Source of the DNA: Stanieria sp. NIES-3757
GTDB taxonomy: Bacteria > Cyanobacteriota > Cyanobacteriia > Cyanobacteriales > Xenococcaceae
Length of the DNA stretch: 64,000 nt
Direction of reading: 5' to 3'
NCBI GenBank assembly: GCA_002355455.1
Contig: AP017375.1
Location: 372,001-436,000, forward strand
In this document: positions 36,038-44,620 of the stretch, piece by piece
Position numbering within the stretch: position 1 is the stretch's first letter
How the letters are laid out: each line of letters begins with the position of its first letter
Program-made: the position numbers and the translations under genes
The notes under the pieces: model-generated
What the model was told of the DNA's origin: nothing
What the model saw: the letters and a program-made list of their open reading frames with translations, nothing else
Databases searched by the model: none

Positions 36038-37339
36038 ATGACTTTACTAAATAAAAGAATTTTTCAGTTTGCTTTTATTGGGTTTTGTGTTTACTATTTT
36101 ATAATTTTAGGATTTTTTAAAAACAATCAGATATTTTTTGATTTTTATATTTTTTATACGGCTGGTAGTTTATTCAATAGTGGGCAAGATGTCTATAATC
36201 ACGAACTATTTAGAGAAACTCTCTATAATATAGTAGGAAATAGAGATTTTCCTGAAGCCTGGATTCACTATGTTTATCCTCCTCAAGCTAGTTTGCTATT
36301 TTCTTTATTAGCTCGTTTTTCCATTGAAATAGCTCACAAAATTGCTTTAGTTATCAACTCTTTATTATTGATATTTAATCTAGGGCTAATTAGCTATATC
36401 ATATCTCAATATAAATCCTTAAAATTGATAGATTATTGTTTAATCTCATCTTTTCTTTTAACAGGATTTGCGTATGAAAATATTACCAATTCTCAATTAG
36501 GGATATTAATCTCAACCTTATTAATCTTTACCTATATTTTTGCTCAGAAAAACAAAAATATTTTAGCTGCAATTAGCGTGGCAGCAACATCTATTAAACC
36601 ATCCTTTTTCCCTTTCTTTCTGATGTATTTTGTAATCAGAAGACAGTATCTTTCGGCATTGTACTGTTTGATTTTCGCTACGCTTTTTACAGTGTTGCCT
36701 TTATTAATTACTGGTGCGCCAATTGTGGCAACGTTATCCAAATGGTTTACTGCTATGGGTTCATGGGAAGTTCAGGGCAACCCCAATTCCCCAGATCCTT
36801 TAGGAGAATTTGGCTTTCATTTCAGCATGATTGACCTAGAACCATTAATATATCGTCTGTTTAATGGACAAACATTTGTAGCAGAATTGACTCTCACAAT
36901 AGTAATAGTAATTATCTTAATGTATTGTGCTTGGCTATTTTCAAGAAAGCCTGAAAAAAATAAATCTTCATTATTAGATTTTGGACTAGTTTCAGTGCTG
37001 GCGATGCTATTTGTTTACCATCGAAGATATGATATTTTTCTGCTTTTCCCTGGTTTATTATATATATATTTATATGCCTTAGAATGTAATCGAAGCGAAG
37101 TAAAAAAGTTTTGGAATTACCTTTTGTGTGCAGTAGTTTTATTAATTAGTTTTACAGATCTCTTATTTACAAGAATTTCCTTTAGCCTAAATTTTCTCCA
37201 AACTTCTTATTTGTGGAAACTAATCTTACCGCTACCTTGGGCTGGAGTAATTATATTGGCTGCATTACTGTGGCTAAAAACTCAAGCTACATTACCAAAA
37301 GCATTGAAATTTAATAAGAGAATACAATCATCTAGATAA
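36038..37339 (+). CDS. GT87/DUF2029-like polyprenyl-phosphate sugar transferase
   Basis: A 433-aa integral membrane protein with about ten segments. 'FFDFYIFYTAGSLFNSGQDVYN' carries the acidic pair of DUF2029/GT87 enzymes, and 'HYVYPPQASLLFSLLARF' is the typical second motif. GT87 members use polyprenyl-phosphate sugars as donors on the outer face of the membrane. Last of the UbiA/HAD/SMR/GT87 row with short gaps (66 and 79 bases), it would use the lipid-linked sugar made by its neighbours. Confidence 0.82.
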   Translation: MTLLNKRIFQFAFIGFCVYYFIILGFFKNNQIFFDFYIFYTAGSLFNSGQDVYNHELFRETLYNIVGNRDFPEAWIHYVYPPQASLLFSLLARFSIEIAHKIALVINSLLLIFNLGLISYIISQYKSLKLIDYCLISSFLLTGFAYENITNSQLGILISTLLIFTYIFAQKNKNILAAISVAATSIKPSFFPFFLMYFVIRRQYLSALYCLIFATLFTVLPLLITGAPIVATLSKWFTAMGSWEVQGNPNSPDPLGEFGFHFSMIDLEPLIYRLFNGQTFVAELTLTIVIVIILMYCAWLFSRKPEKNKSSLLDFGLVSVLAMLFVYHRRYDIFLLFPGLLYIYLYALECNRSEVKKFWNYLLCAVVLLISFTDLLFTRISFSLNFLQTSYLWKLILPLPWAGVIILAALLWLKTQATLPKALKFNKRIQSSR

Positions 37340-37492
37340 ACTCTTTGTCATCTCAAGAGCGATCGGGCAAATACTCTAGATTTTACTTACGTAAAACAGT
37401 GTTTGCTGGCAACCAGAAAGGTTGTAGTTTCCTGCTGCTACAAAATTCCTTAAAATAAACAAGGCAAAAGTAGAGAAACTATTAAAAATACT

Positions 37493-38602
37493 ATGAATAC
37501 GGCTAAAAAAATCGGGGTAGCTATTGTTGGGACTGGTTTTGGGCAAAAAATTCATCTGCCTGGTTTTCAACATCATTCCCGTACCGAAGTAGTAGCAGTT
37601 TATCATCGCGACTTGGGCAAAGCTAAAGCAATCGCCGATTCTCACAATATTCTTTATGCTTATAATCAACTAGATAAAATTCTCGCTTTACCAGAAGTAG
37701 ATGTAGTTAGCATTTCCACACCGCCATTTTTGCATTACGAGATGGCAAAACAGGTAATCGAAGCAGGAAAACATCTTCTGCTAGAAAAACCGATGGCGAT
37801 GAATGCAGCAGAGATTAAAGAACTGTATCATCTAGCTGCTCAAAAAGGAGTAGTTGCGATCGCAGATTTTGAATTTCGTTTTATTCCTGCTTGGCAATTA
37901 TTAGCCGAACATCTACAACAAGGATATGTAGGCAAGAAAAGATTAATTAAAATCGATTGGTTAGTCACTAGTCGGGCAGATCGCGATCGCCCTTGGAATT
38001 GGTATTCTCGTCAAGATATGGGTGGTGGTGCGTTAGGTGCGGTTGGTTCTCACGCTTTTGATTATATTAGCTGGTTATTCGGCTCGGTTAAACGATTATC
38101 TGGTTATTTATCCTGTGCCATCCCTGAACGCCCCGATCCTCAAGCAGGAGGCGAATTAAAACCTGTTAATGCCGACGACACTTGTTTAATTATGTTGGAA
38201 TTAGCAGACGGTACTCCTTGTCAGTTATCAATTAGTTCGGTTACCTATGCAGGTAGAGGACATTGGGTAGAAGTATACGGCGAAGAAGGAACGTTAGTTT
38301 TAGGTAGTGATAATCTCAAGGATTACGTTCATGGTTTTCGGTTATTAGCTGCCCCTGCGGGTAAAGCTTTAACTGAAGTGGAAATTCCCAAACGATTAGC
38401 TTTTCCTCAAGTGTTTAGTGATGGGCGTTTAGCACCTTTTATTCGAGTGATAGATCGTTTAGTTGAAGCTATCGATCAAGGTGAGTCGCTAGTTCCTTCC
38501 TTGAAAGAAGGTGTTTATTCCCAGTTATTGATGGATTTAACTCATCAATCAAATGAAAGCAGAAGTTGGGTTGATGTTCCTGATTTAAAGCAGTTTTTAT
38601 AG
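37493..38602 (+). CDS. Gfo/Idh/MocA-family oxidoreductase
   Basis: A 369-aa NAD(P)-dependent dehydrogenase-like protein: Rossmann start 'IGVAIVGTGFGQKIHLPGFQ', 'STPPFLHYEMAKQ' and 'HLLLEKPMAMN' (EKP motif), plus 'GGGALGAVGSHAFDYISWLFG' in the C-terminal domain. It is on the same strand, 153 bases after the GT87-like gene, so it could belong to the same pathway as a sugar-modifying step. Substrate unknown. Confidence 0.9.
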   Translation: MNTAKKIGVAIVGTGFGQKIHLPGFQHHSRTEVVAVYHRDLGKAKAIADSHNILYAYNQLDKILALPEVDVVSISTPPFLHYEMAKQVIEAGKHLLLEKPMAMNAAEIKELYHLAAQKGVVAIADFEFRFIPAWQLLAEHLQQGYVGKKRLIKIDWLVTSRADRDRPWNWYSRQDMGGGALGAVGSHAFDYISWLFGSVKRLSGYLSCAIPERPDPQAGGELKPVNADDTCLIMLELADGTPCQLSISSVTYAGRGHWVEVYGEEGTLVLGSDNLKDYVHGFRLLAAPAGKALTEVEIPKRLAFPQVFSDGRLAPFIRVIDRLVEAIDQGESLVPSLKEGVYSQLLMDLTHQSNESRSWVDVPDLKQFL

Positions 38603-38646
38603 AGTTTATTTAGGATATTTAATATCTTTGAGTTTACTTTTATGAA

Positions 38647-39150
38647 ATGGAAACAAAAACAATGGAGGAGTTAGAAAAACTGAGAAATAGCATTCTTCAA
38701 GGAGAATACAATCAGGCTTTAAGTATAGTTGATGAACTAGAAGAAATGAGCAGAAAAGACATTATTAGGAAGATTGAAGCTTACCTAGTGCGTCTATTAG
38801 CTCATTTAATTAAAAATCAATTAGAACAACGATTAACTAATTCTTGGATTGCCTCAATTCGTGACTCAATCAGGCAAATCAAAAAACTAAATCAAATGAA
38901 TAAAAATGCTTACTATATTAAGCAAGACGATTGGCATTTGTATCTAGGAGAAGCTTTTGAAGCAGCGATTGATGAAGCAGCAATTGAAGTTTTTGGCGGT
39001 ACTCTAAAACCATCAACAATATTAGCAAGAGTTGATCGAGAAAAAATACTAGAAATTACTACTGAATTGATTAATTTTACCTACGAAGATTTTACCTCTG
39101 AGCGAGTGAAAGAACTGTTGCAAACACTTCCAGGGGGAGAAATGCTTTGA
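38647..39150 (+). CDS. DUF29 family protein
   Basis: A 167-aa helical protein with the DUF29 pattern 'EAYLVRLLAHLIKNQLEQRL' then 'NSWIASIRDSIRQIKKLN'. DUF29 proteins are abundant in cyanobacteria and of unknown function. The N-terminal 45 residues are acidic and predicted helical. The start could be ATG 38647 or the internal Met six codons on. Confidence 0.75.
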   Translation: METKTMEELEKLRNSILQGEYNQALSIVDELEEMSRKDIIRKIEAYLVRLLAHLIKNQLEQRLTNSWIASIRDSIRQIKKLNQMNKNAYYIKQDDWHLYLGEAFEAAIDEAAIEVFGGTLKPSTILARVDREKILEITTELINFTYEDFTSERVKELLQTLPGGEML

Positions 39151-39301
39151 GAAGTGATCCTCAATCAAATGAATCAATAATTTATAGCAACGGAACTATA
39201 GATTAAGTAGGGATAATTCATGAATTATCTCTACTGAACTCTCTGTGTCTCTGTGGCTCTGCGCGAAACGACTTTATCCTCCTAATCTTTAATATTCAAC
39301 T

Positions 39302-40807
39302 TTACTTTAAATTTAGTTTAACAATATCAAGAATTTGTTGATAATTAATTTTGCCCTGTTGATTACGGGGTAAACAATCAACTGAAAACCAATGCTTGGG
39401 ATGTTTGTATTTACTTAATTGAGTTTGTAACTTTTGCTGAATTAATCTTGCTGAAATATCTAATTTTATTGGTACATATACCGCAGTAACCACTTGTCCC
39501 CAGTGAGAATCTGGTAAACCAATTACGCAGACATCTTGAACTAAACCAGTCGCAAAAATTGCTGCTTCTACTTCTGAAGGAAAAACATTTTCTCCACCAG
39601 TAATAATTTTTTGGCTGCTTCTACCTACAATATGAAGATAACCTTGTTCGTCAAACCAACCGAGGTCATCTGTAGTAAATCTTTGATGAGGATTTAATTG
39701 AGGATAATAATCCCAATAAAGAGAATTACTTTGAATAATAATTTGACCAATTTTTCTATTTGGTAATAGTTGTTTATTTTCATCAACTATAGTTACCTGG
39801 GCATGAGGTAATACTCGACCATTACTATTATTTCCTGCCAAAAAATCTTTGGGTTGAAGAGTGACAATTTGTGAGGCGGTTTCCGTCATGCCATAAGTAG
39901 GTGCTAATGCAATCTGATATTTTCTTGCCCTGTCTAATAAATCTTGCCAAGCTGGTGCGCCTCCTAATAATACTGTTTGAAAAGAAGCTAACCAATAAGG
40001 ATCGGATTGTAAGAGAAATTGTAATTGAGTAGGAACAAGAGAGATAAAAAATTCTTGAGAATTAAAATTTGGTTGTTTGCCTTGTTTAAGATTTTGATAA
40101 GGAAAAATAACTAATTTCCCCTTGGTAAAAAAAGAGCGCATTAATTGCATTAAACCACTGACATGATAGAGAGGTAAAAGGCAACAAGAATTAATAGTTT
40201 TGGTTTGAAAGTATTCACAAAATCCTTGAACTGAAGCAGTTAAAGTTGACCAAGTATGAATAGCAAAACGAATTTTTCCTGATGAACCTCCCGTAGGAAT
40301 CATAATTAAGGAAGAATTATCTAGTGAAGCAAAACTTGTTTGTGATTGTGGATTACAAATACTTACTGAGTTTATTATTTTCTTCTTATTTTCTAATTTC
40401 AAGTTGCTTTTTAATATGTCATTCTGACCAACGGGAAGAATCTTAAAGCTACTATTTATTTGCTGTTGTTTAAGATGAGTAATAATATCTTCGATTACAG
40501 CTTGGTCTGCCCAAATTAGATCGGGTTGAACCAAATAAAAAACTTGTTGCCATTCTGATTTTTGCCAATCAGGATTACACACAAAAATATAATTATTAGT
40601 AATAATACTAGCTAGAAAACTAGCAATAAAATTACCAGGATTTTTTTCTGCCAATACAATATTTAGAGGCGTGTCTTTATTTGTTTGTAATTGCTTTAAT
40701 TGAGTAATTTTTTGAGCAGTTAAATTTAGAATTTCTTGGGCATCCCAACCAATCAACCAATCTTGTTGACTTTGTTCAATTAAATCATCCCATAACTGCT
40801 GATTCAT
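39302..40807 (-). CDS. menE: 2-succinylbenzoate-CoA ligase MenE
   Basis: A 501-aa acyl-CoA synthetase of the AMP-forming family: P-loop-like 'LIMIPTGGSSGKIRFAIHTW', 'LAPTYGMTETASQIVTL', 'RFTTDDLGWFDEQGYLHIVG' and 'KIITGGENVFPSEVEAAIF'. The family and cyanobacterial setting fit MenE, which activates o-succinylbenzoate in phylloquinone (photosystem I quinone) synthesis. Its start overlaps the Ppx/GppA stop by 4 nt, indicating coupling. No other men genes are in the window. Confidence 0.82.
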   Translation of the reverse strand: MNQQLWDDLIEQSQQDWLIGWDAQEILNLTAQKITQLKQLQTNKDTPLNIVLAEKNPGNFIASFLASIITNNYIFVCNPDWQKSEWQQVFYLVQPDLIWADQAVIEDIITHLKQQQINSSFKILPVGQNDILKSNLKLENKKKIINSVSICNPQSQTSFASLDNSSLIMIPTGGSSGKIRFAIHTWSTLTASVQGFCEYFQTKTINSCCLLPLYHVSGLMQLMRSFFTKGKLVIFPYQNLKQGKQPNFNSQEFFISLVPTQLQFLLQSDPYWLASFQTVLLGGAPAWQDLLDRARKYQIALAPTYGMTETASQIVTLQPKDFLAGNNSNGRVLPHAQVTIVDENKQLLPNRKIGQIIIQSNSLYWDYYPQLNPHQRFTTDDLGWFDEQGYLHIVGRSSQKIITGGENVFPSEVEAAIFATGLVQDVCVIGLPDSHWGQVVTAVYVPIKLDISARLIQQKLQTQLSKYKHPKHWFSVDCLPRNQQGKINYQQILDIVKLNLK

Positions 40808-42444
40808 CGAGATAAACTAGCGATGACCTTCACACCATATTCTTCTTCAAAAACTACTTTTTTATAATCCAAACTCCAAAGTTCCAAAGCACAATCATCA
40901 CCTAATTCTGAAGGAATTAAATTGAGATCAAGAATTCTATTATTTTGGTCATAATTACACTTTACACCAGCGATCGCGCCTTTTTGGCGACGGTCTAATG
41001 CTACTGCTAAACGTAAAATTGCACTTAATTGTTTAACGATTAATTGATATTCTTTATGAGGTAATTTCGGATAGCCTTCGTGTTTTTTCTTGGGTTTACT
41101 TTTACGGTGATAACGAGCAAGATTAGCAATTAATTCTAACTCTAATTCATTGAAACCTAAAATCTCAGCATTTCTAATTAAATAGTAAGAATGTTTGTGA
41201 TGGGATGAATGACTAATATAAACTCCACAATTATGTAAAATTGCTGCACTCCAAAGTAATTCCCGCTCCAAATTACCCCAATCATGTAAAATTCCTTTGG
41301 TTTGATCGAAAATACTCAGGGCAAAATTGGCTACTCGTTCGCTAAAAGCTACATTAACTTGGTATTTATGGGCAATTTTATAAATATTTCTTTCTCTAAC
41401 TTCATTTTGATAACGTAGACGGTTATTAATCAACCCATGAGTTAGCATCCAATCGACAATCATTCCCTCTCTTAGCGATCGCTCGGAAACGGTAATAGAG
41501 TTCAGATTGAGCATAGTCATCACTTCTAACAAAATAATTGCCCCAGGAACAATGATTTCCGCCCGTTTATCAGAAATTCCAGGTATGGCAAAGCGTTCCT
41601 CATAAGTCATCCCTGCTAATTTTTTGACGATATCTTTTAAGTCTTTACGACTAAATTGATAACCATTGATAGGATTAGGTGCTGTACCTTGTTTTTCTAA
41701 AGCATGAACTACGGCTAAGGTTTCAATCGTACCAGAAGTACCGATTAGACGAGGTGTTTCATTTAATTGCAAGTTATGCCAAATTTCTTCAACGGAACGC
41801 TCTAACATTCCTCGTACATAAGCACGCAAATAATTCAATTCAATTTCACTAATCGGATCGCTATGAACCAATTCCGCCGTTAAACGTACCGCCCCGATTT
41901 TGGTACTGCTTAAAAAACGAGGTTCGTGAATATCTGCTAAAACCAACTCCGTCGAACCACCCCCAATGTCCACAATTACATGAGGATGTTCGCCAAAATC
42001 CATTCCTGACAAGACACCAAGATAAATTCGTCGCGCTTCTTCTTGTCCAGAAATCAGATTAACAACAATCCCTAACTCTGATTCAATCTGTTGTAGAAAG
42101 GCTTGTCCATTACCCGCTTCTCTTGTTGCACTAGTTGCTACAGCAATAATTTGTTCGGCACGTAGACTATGAGCTAAATCCTTACAACGTCGTAAAGCAG
42201 CTAAAGATCTTGCGATCGCTTCAGGAGTCAGATTGCCTGTTTTCGGATCGCGATCGCCCAATCTTACTGTATCTTTTTCTTTAGCTATAATACTAAAAGC
42301 TGGTAAATGTGGTTCAACTTGTACGACTACCATGTGAATAGAATTAGTCCCGATATCAATCGCAGCAAGAATTGGTTTATGGGAACCGTTTCCGTTAAAA
42401 CTAGGTAATTGTTCAGTCTGAATTTGAGAGACAGAATTAACCAT
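40804..42444 (-). CDS. ppx: Ppx/GppA exopolyphosphatase
   Basis: A 546-aa two-domain enzyme. The N-terminal actin-like phosphatase part has 'LAAIDIGTNSIHMVVVQ', 'ATSATREAGNGQAFL' and 'HVIVDIGGGSTELVLADI'. The C-terminal HD-like helical domain has 'LLWSAAILHNCGVYISHSSHHKH'. It hydrolyses polyphosphate and/or pppGpp; sequence alone does not separate the two. It is upstream of and overlaps menE. Confidence 0.93.
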   Translation of the reverse strand: MVNSVSQIQTEQLPSFNGNGSHKPILAAIDIGTNSIHMVVVQVEPHLPAFSIIAKEKDTVRLGDRDPKTGNLTPEAIARSLAALRRCKDLAHSLRAEQIIAVATSATREAGNGQAFLQQIESELGIVVNLISGQEEARRIYLGVLSGMDFGEHPHVIVDIGGGSTELVLADIHEPRFLSSTKIGAVRLTAELVHSDPISEIELNYLRAYVRGMLERSVEEIWHNLQLNETPRLIGTSGTIETLAVVHALEKQGTAPNPINGYQFSRKDLKDIVKKLAGMTYEERFAIPGISDKRAEIIVPGAIILLEVMTMLNLNSITVSERSLREGMIVDWMLTHGLINNRLRYQNEVRERNIYKIAHKYQVNVAFSERVANFALSIFDQTKGILHDWGNLERELLWSAAILHNCGVYISHSSHHKHSYYLIRNAEILGFNELELELIANLARYHRKSKPKKKHEGYPKLPHKEYQLIVKQLSAILRLAVALDRRQKGAIAGVKCNYDQNNRILDLNLIPSELGDDCALELWSLDYKKVVFEEEYGVKVIASLSR

Positions 42445-43076
42445 TTTCGATTAGAGATTTTTTAAAAAGCGTCGCAGATGCACCTACACAGAAGATCGCG
42501 CTATGGTAATTAGCCAATAGCATTAGGCTATTTCCACTTGCTGAGAAAAATACGGCAAGCTTAGTCACGATCAATCATTTAGAAATATATTCTCACGGAA
42601 TTATCAGCAAATATTATCTGATTAATAAAAATCTTTTTTGGATCAAGAGAAGCCCAATCATGTTAAGTAATATAGCCAAAATCAATTGCTAATCGCGATC
42701 TCGGCAGAGCCGAGGCGCGGAGCGATCGCACTTATGATGGGCTTTTACAGCTAGATATTTTTGCAATAGAAAAATATTTATTACCTATAACCTAAAATCC
42801 ATACCTGAAAATCGGGACTTAGGGATAGTTAAATACCTTCGGCTGAAACGAGCAAAACCGCCTCTAGAAATGTTTTCTTTTCCTTCTTGACTGTCGCCAA
42901 TGCCTATTACCTAGCACTTAGAGTGGAAATCGCTAAACTTTAGTTCGGTTTTACTGCTATCTATTAACTACTGTGACTTGTACTATAAAAACAATAATAT
43001 GACAATACTTATCAAGATATATTTGATATTTGGGTATTAATAAGAGTAGCGTGATGTCCGAGGAGGTCGAATAATT
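42445..43076. other. Intergenic region between divergent genes
   Basis: 632 bases with no credible gene between ppx (minus) and a kinase (plus). It holds palindromic repeat copy B (42695-42729) and several AT-rich stretches that probably include both promoters. AGGAGG at 43061-43066 is the ribosome binding site of the kinase GTG start. Confidence 0.6.
42695..42729. repeat. 35-nt palindromic dispersed repeat, copy B
   Basis: Same length and ends as copy A at 1890-1924 (GCGATCTCG ... GATCGC). The stem here is CTCGGC/GCCGAG, a compensatory change from CTCGCC/GGCGAG. It ends in a HIP1 site. Confidence 0.75.
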
Positions 43077-44579
43077 GTGAAGACGTGGTTACTGAAAACG
43101 CTTAGTGATATTTTCAATCGCTATCAAAAGATCGAGGAAAATTCTTTGACGATTGAGTCTTCTCTGACAGTAACCAGTCAGCAGTTAGAGCAAAATTTCA
43201 ACGAACAAAGAAAATTAGCCGAATTAAAAGCACAGAGAGAATGGTTTGGCGCGATCGCAACTGTAGAAAAAATTCTTTTATCTAGACTAAAAAATAATAA
43301 TTGTCTGAATCAAGCAGAACAAGGATTAATTTTTTCTGCCCCTGTGCCAATTTTAAGTAACGTAGCTCTTGTTTCTCACTTTCATACAGGAGTGTTTACG
43401 CCTGATGCTTTTAATCCTAAAGCATTGATGCCTTGTGCAGTTGAGACAGAAGTAGAACCAACTCCTGAACATTGCTCCATTTTAGAATTGCCCTTACTCC
43501 CCAAAGATCCCATCGCTTTAGAACAATTTTGTCTGATTTTGACTGACGAGTTTGGGTTAGTCATGGTGTTAGGAGAAGACGAACAAGGTTTTCCTGCCTT
43601 TCATTTTTCCTTTGAACCTGAAATAATTCAACTGACTTGGGCAACCTTGCGATCGCGATTAGTCCTGGCTAATTATCATCAATTATCAAAATTAGACCGT
43701 TTAGTTCGGCAATTTGACCCACCAATTCCTGATTATCGTTTAGTTAGTCATTTTAGCCGTCAATTACTCAAACATTTACCCGATCTAACCGCTTTAGCGA
43801 TTAGTAAAACCAAACCAAGCGAAACGGTTACTCATCCTGAAGCCGAAGTAGTCGAATACAGAACTAACTTTTCTACTCCTACCGTCAGTAGTCAGTTAGA
43901 AATGGACTTGCTACAAGCTCTTACCCACGAAATTCGGACTCCTCTGACTACCATTCGTACCTTGACTAGACTGTTGCTGAAAAGAAAAAAAGATTTTCAA
44001 CCTAATGTAATTCAGCGTCTACAAACAATCGATCAAGAATGTACGGCACAAATCGAAAGAATGGAATTAATTTTCCGTGCAGCAGAATTAGAAGCGACTC
44101 CTCCTGCTAACAAACCAGTTAATTTAGTAGCTTTTTCTCTCGAGCAAATCTTCCAACAAACTATTCCTCGTTGGCAACAAGAAGCACAAAAACGGAATGT
44201 TGAGTTAGAAGTAACCCTACCCAAAAAATTACCGAACATTGTTAGCGATCCTGCTATGCTTGACCGAGTTTTAACAGGATTGGTAGAGAATTGTACTCGC
44301 AATTTACCTACAGGCGGACAAGTTCATGTCAAAGTTTCAACTGTCGGGAATCAACTCAAATTGCAAGTCTTGTCTCAAGCTAGTCTTTCAAGTAATCCGC
44401 TCAAATCTCTCGGTCAATTATTGATGTTTCAACCTGAAACTGGATGTTTAAGCTTGAATTTGGATGTAACTAAGAATATTTTTCAAGCTTTAGGTGGAAA
44501 ATTTACGGTTAGACAAAGACCAAAACAAGGAGAAGAATTAACAATTTTCCTACCTTTAGGAAGTTCTGGTTCAGTTTAA
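43077..44579 (+). CDS. Histidine kinase-like protein with H-box but degenerate ATP site
   Basis: 500 aa. The N-terminal ~280 residues are an unassigned sensor region. The DHp helix has a normal phospho-acceptor: 'LQALTHEIRTPLTTIRTLTR'. In the ATPase part the N-box Asn survives ('LTGLVENCTRNLPTGG'), but no DxGxG (G1) can be found and the G2 loop reads 'TGCLSLNL' instead of GxGxGL. ATP binding is therefore doubtful. The start is GTG with AGGAGG ten bases upstream. It converges with another kinase, 41 bases away, that shows the opposite defect. No membrane segment. Confidence 0.85.
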   Translation: MKTWLLKTLSDIFNRYQKIEENSLTIESSLTVTSQQLEQNFNEQRKLAELKAQREWFGAIATVEKILLSRLKNNNCLNQAEQGLIFSAPVPILSNVALVSHFHTGVFTPDAFNPKALMPCAVETEVEPTPEHCSILELPLLPKDPIALEQFCLILTDEFGLVMVLGEDEQGFPAFHFSFEPEIIQLTWATLRSRLVLANYHQLSKLDRLVRQFDPPIPDYRLVSHFSRQLLKHLPDLTALAISKTKPSETVTHPEAEVVEYRTNFSTPTVSSQLEMDLLQALTHEIRTPLTTIRTLTRLLLKRKKDFQPNVIQRLQTIDQECTAQIERMELIFRAAELEATPPANKPVNLVAFSLEQIFQQTIPRWQQEAQKRNVELEVTLPKKLPNIVSDPAMLDRVLTGLVENCTRNLPTGGQVHVKVSTVGNQLKLQVLSQASLSSNPLKSLGQLLMFQPETGCLSLNLDVTKNIFQALGGKFTVRQRPKQGEELTIFLPLGSSGSV

Positions 44580-44620
44580 AGTAATTATTTGTTTTTAATT
44601 TCTAATTATTTTTTTTTGAT

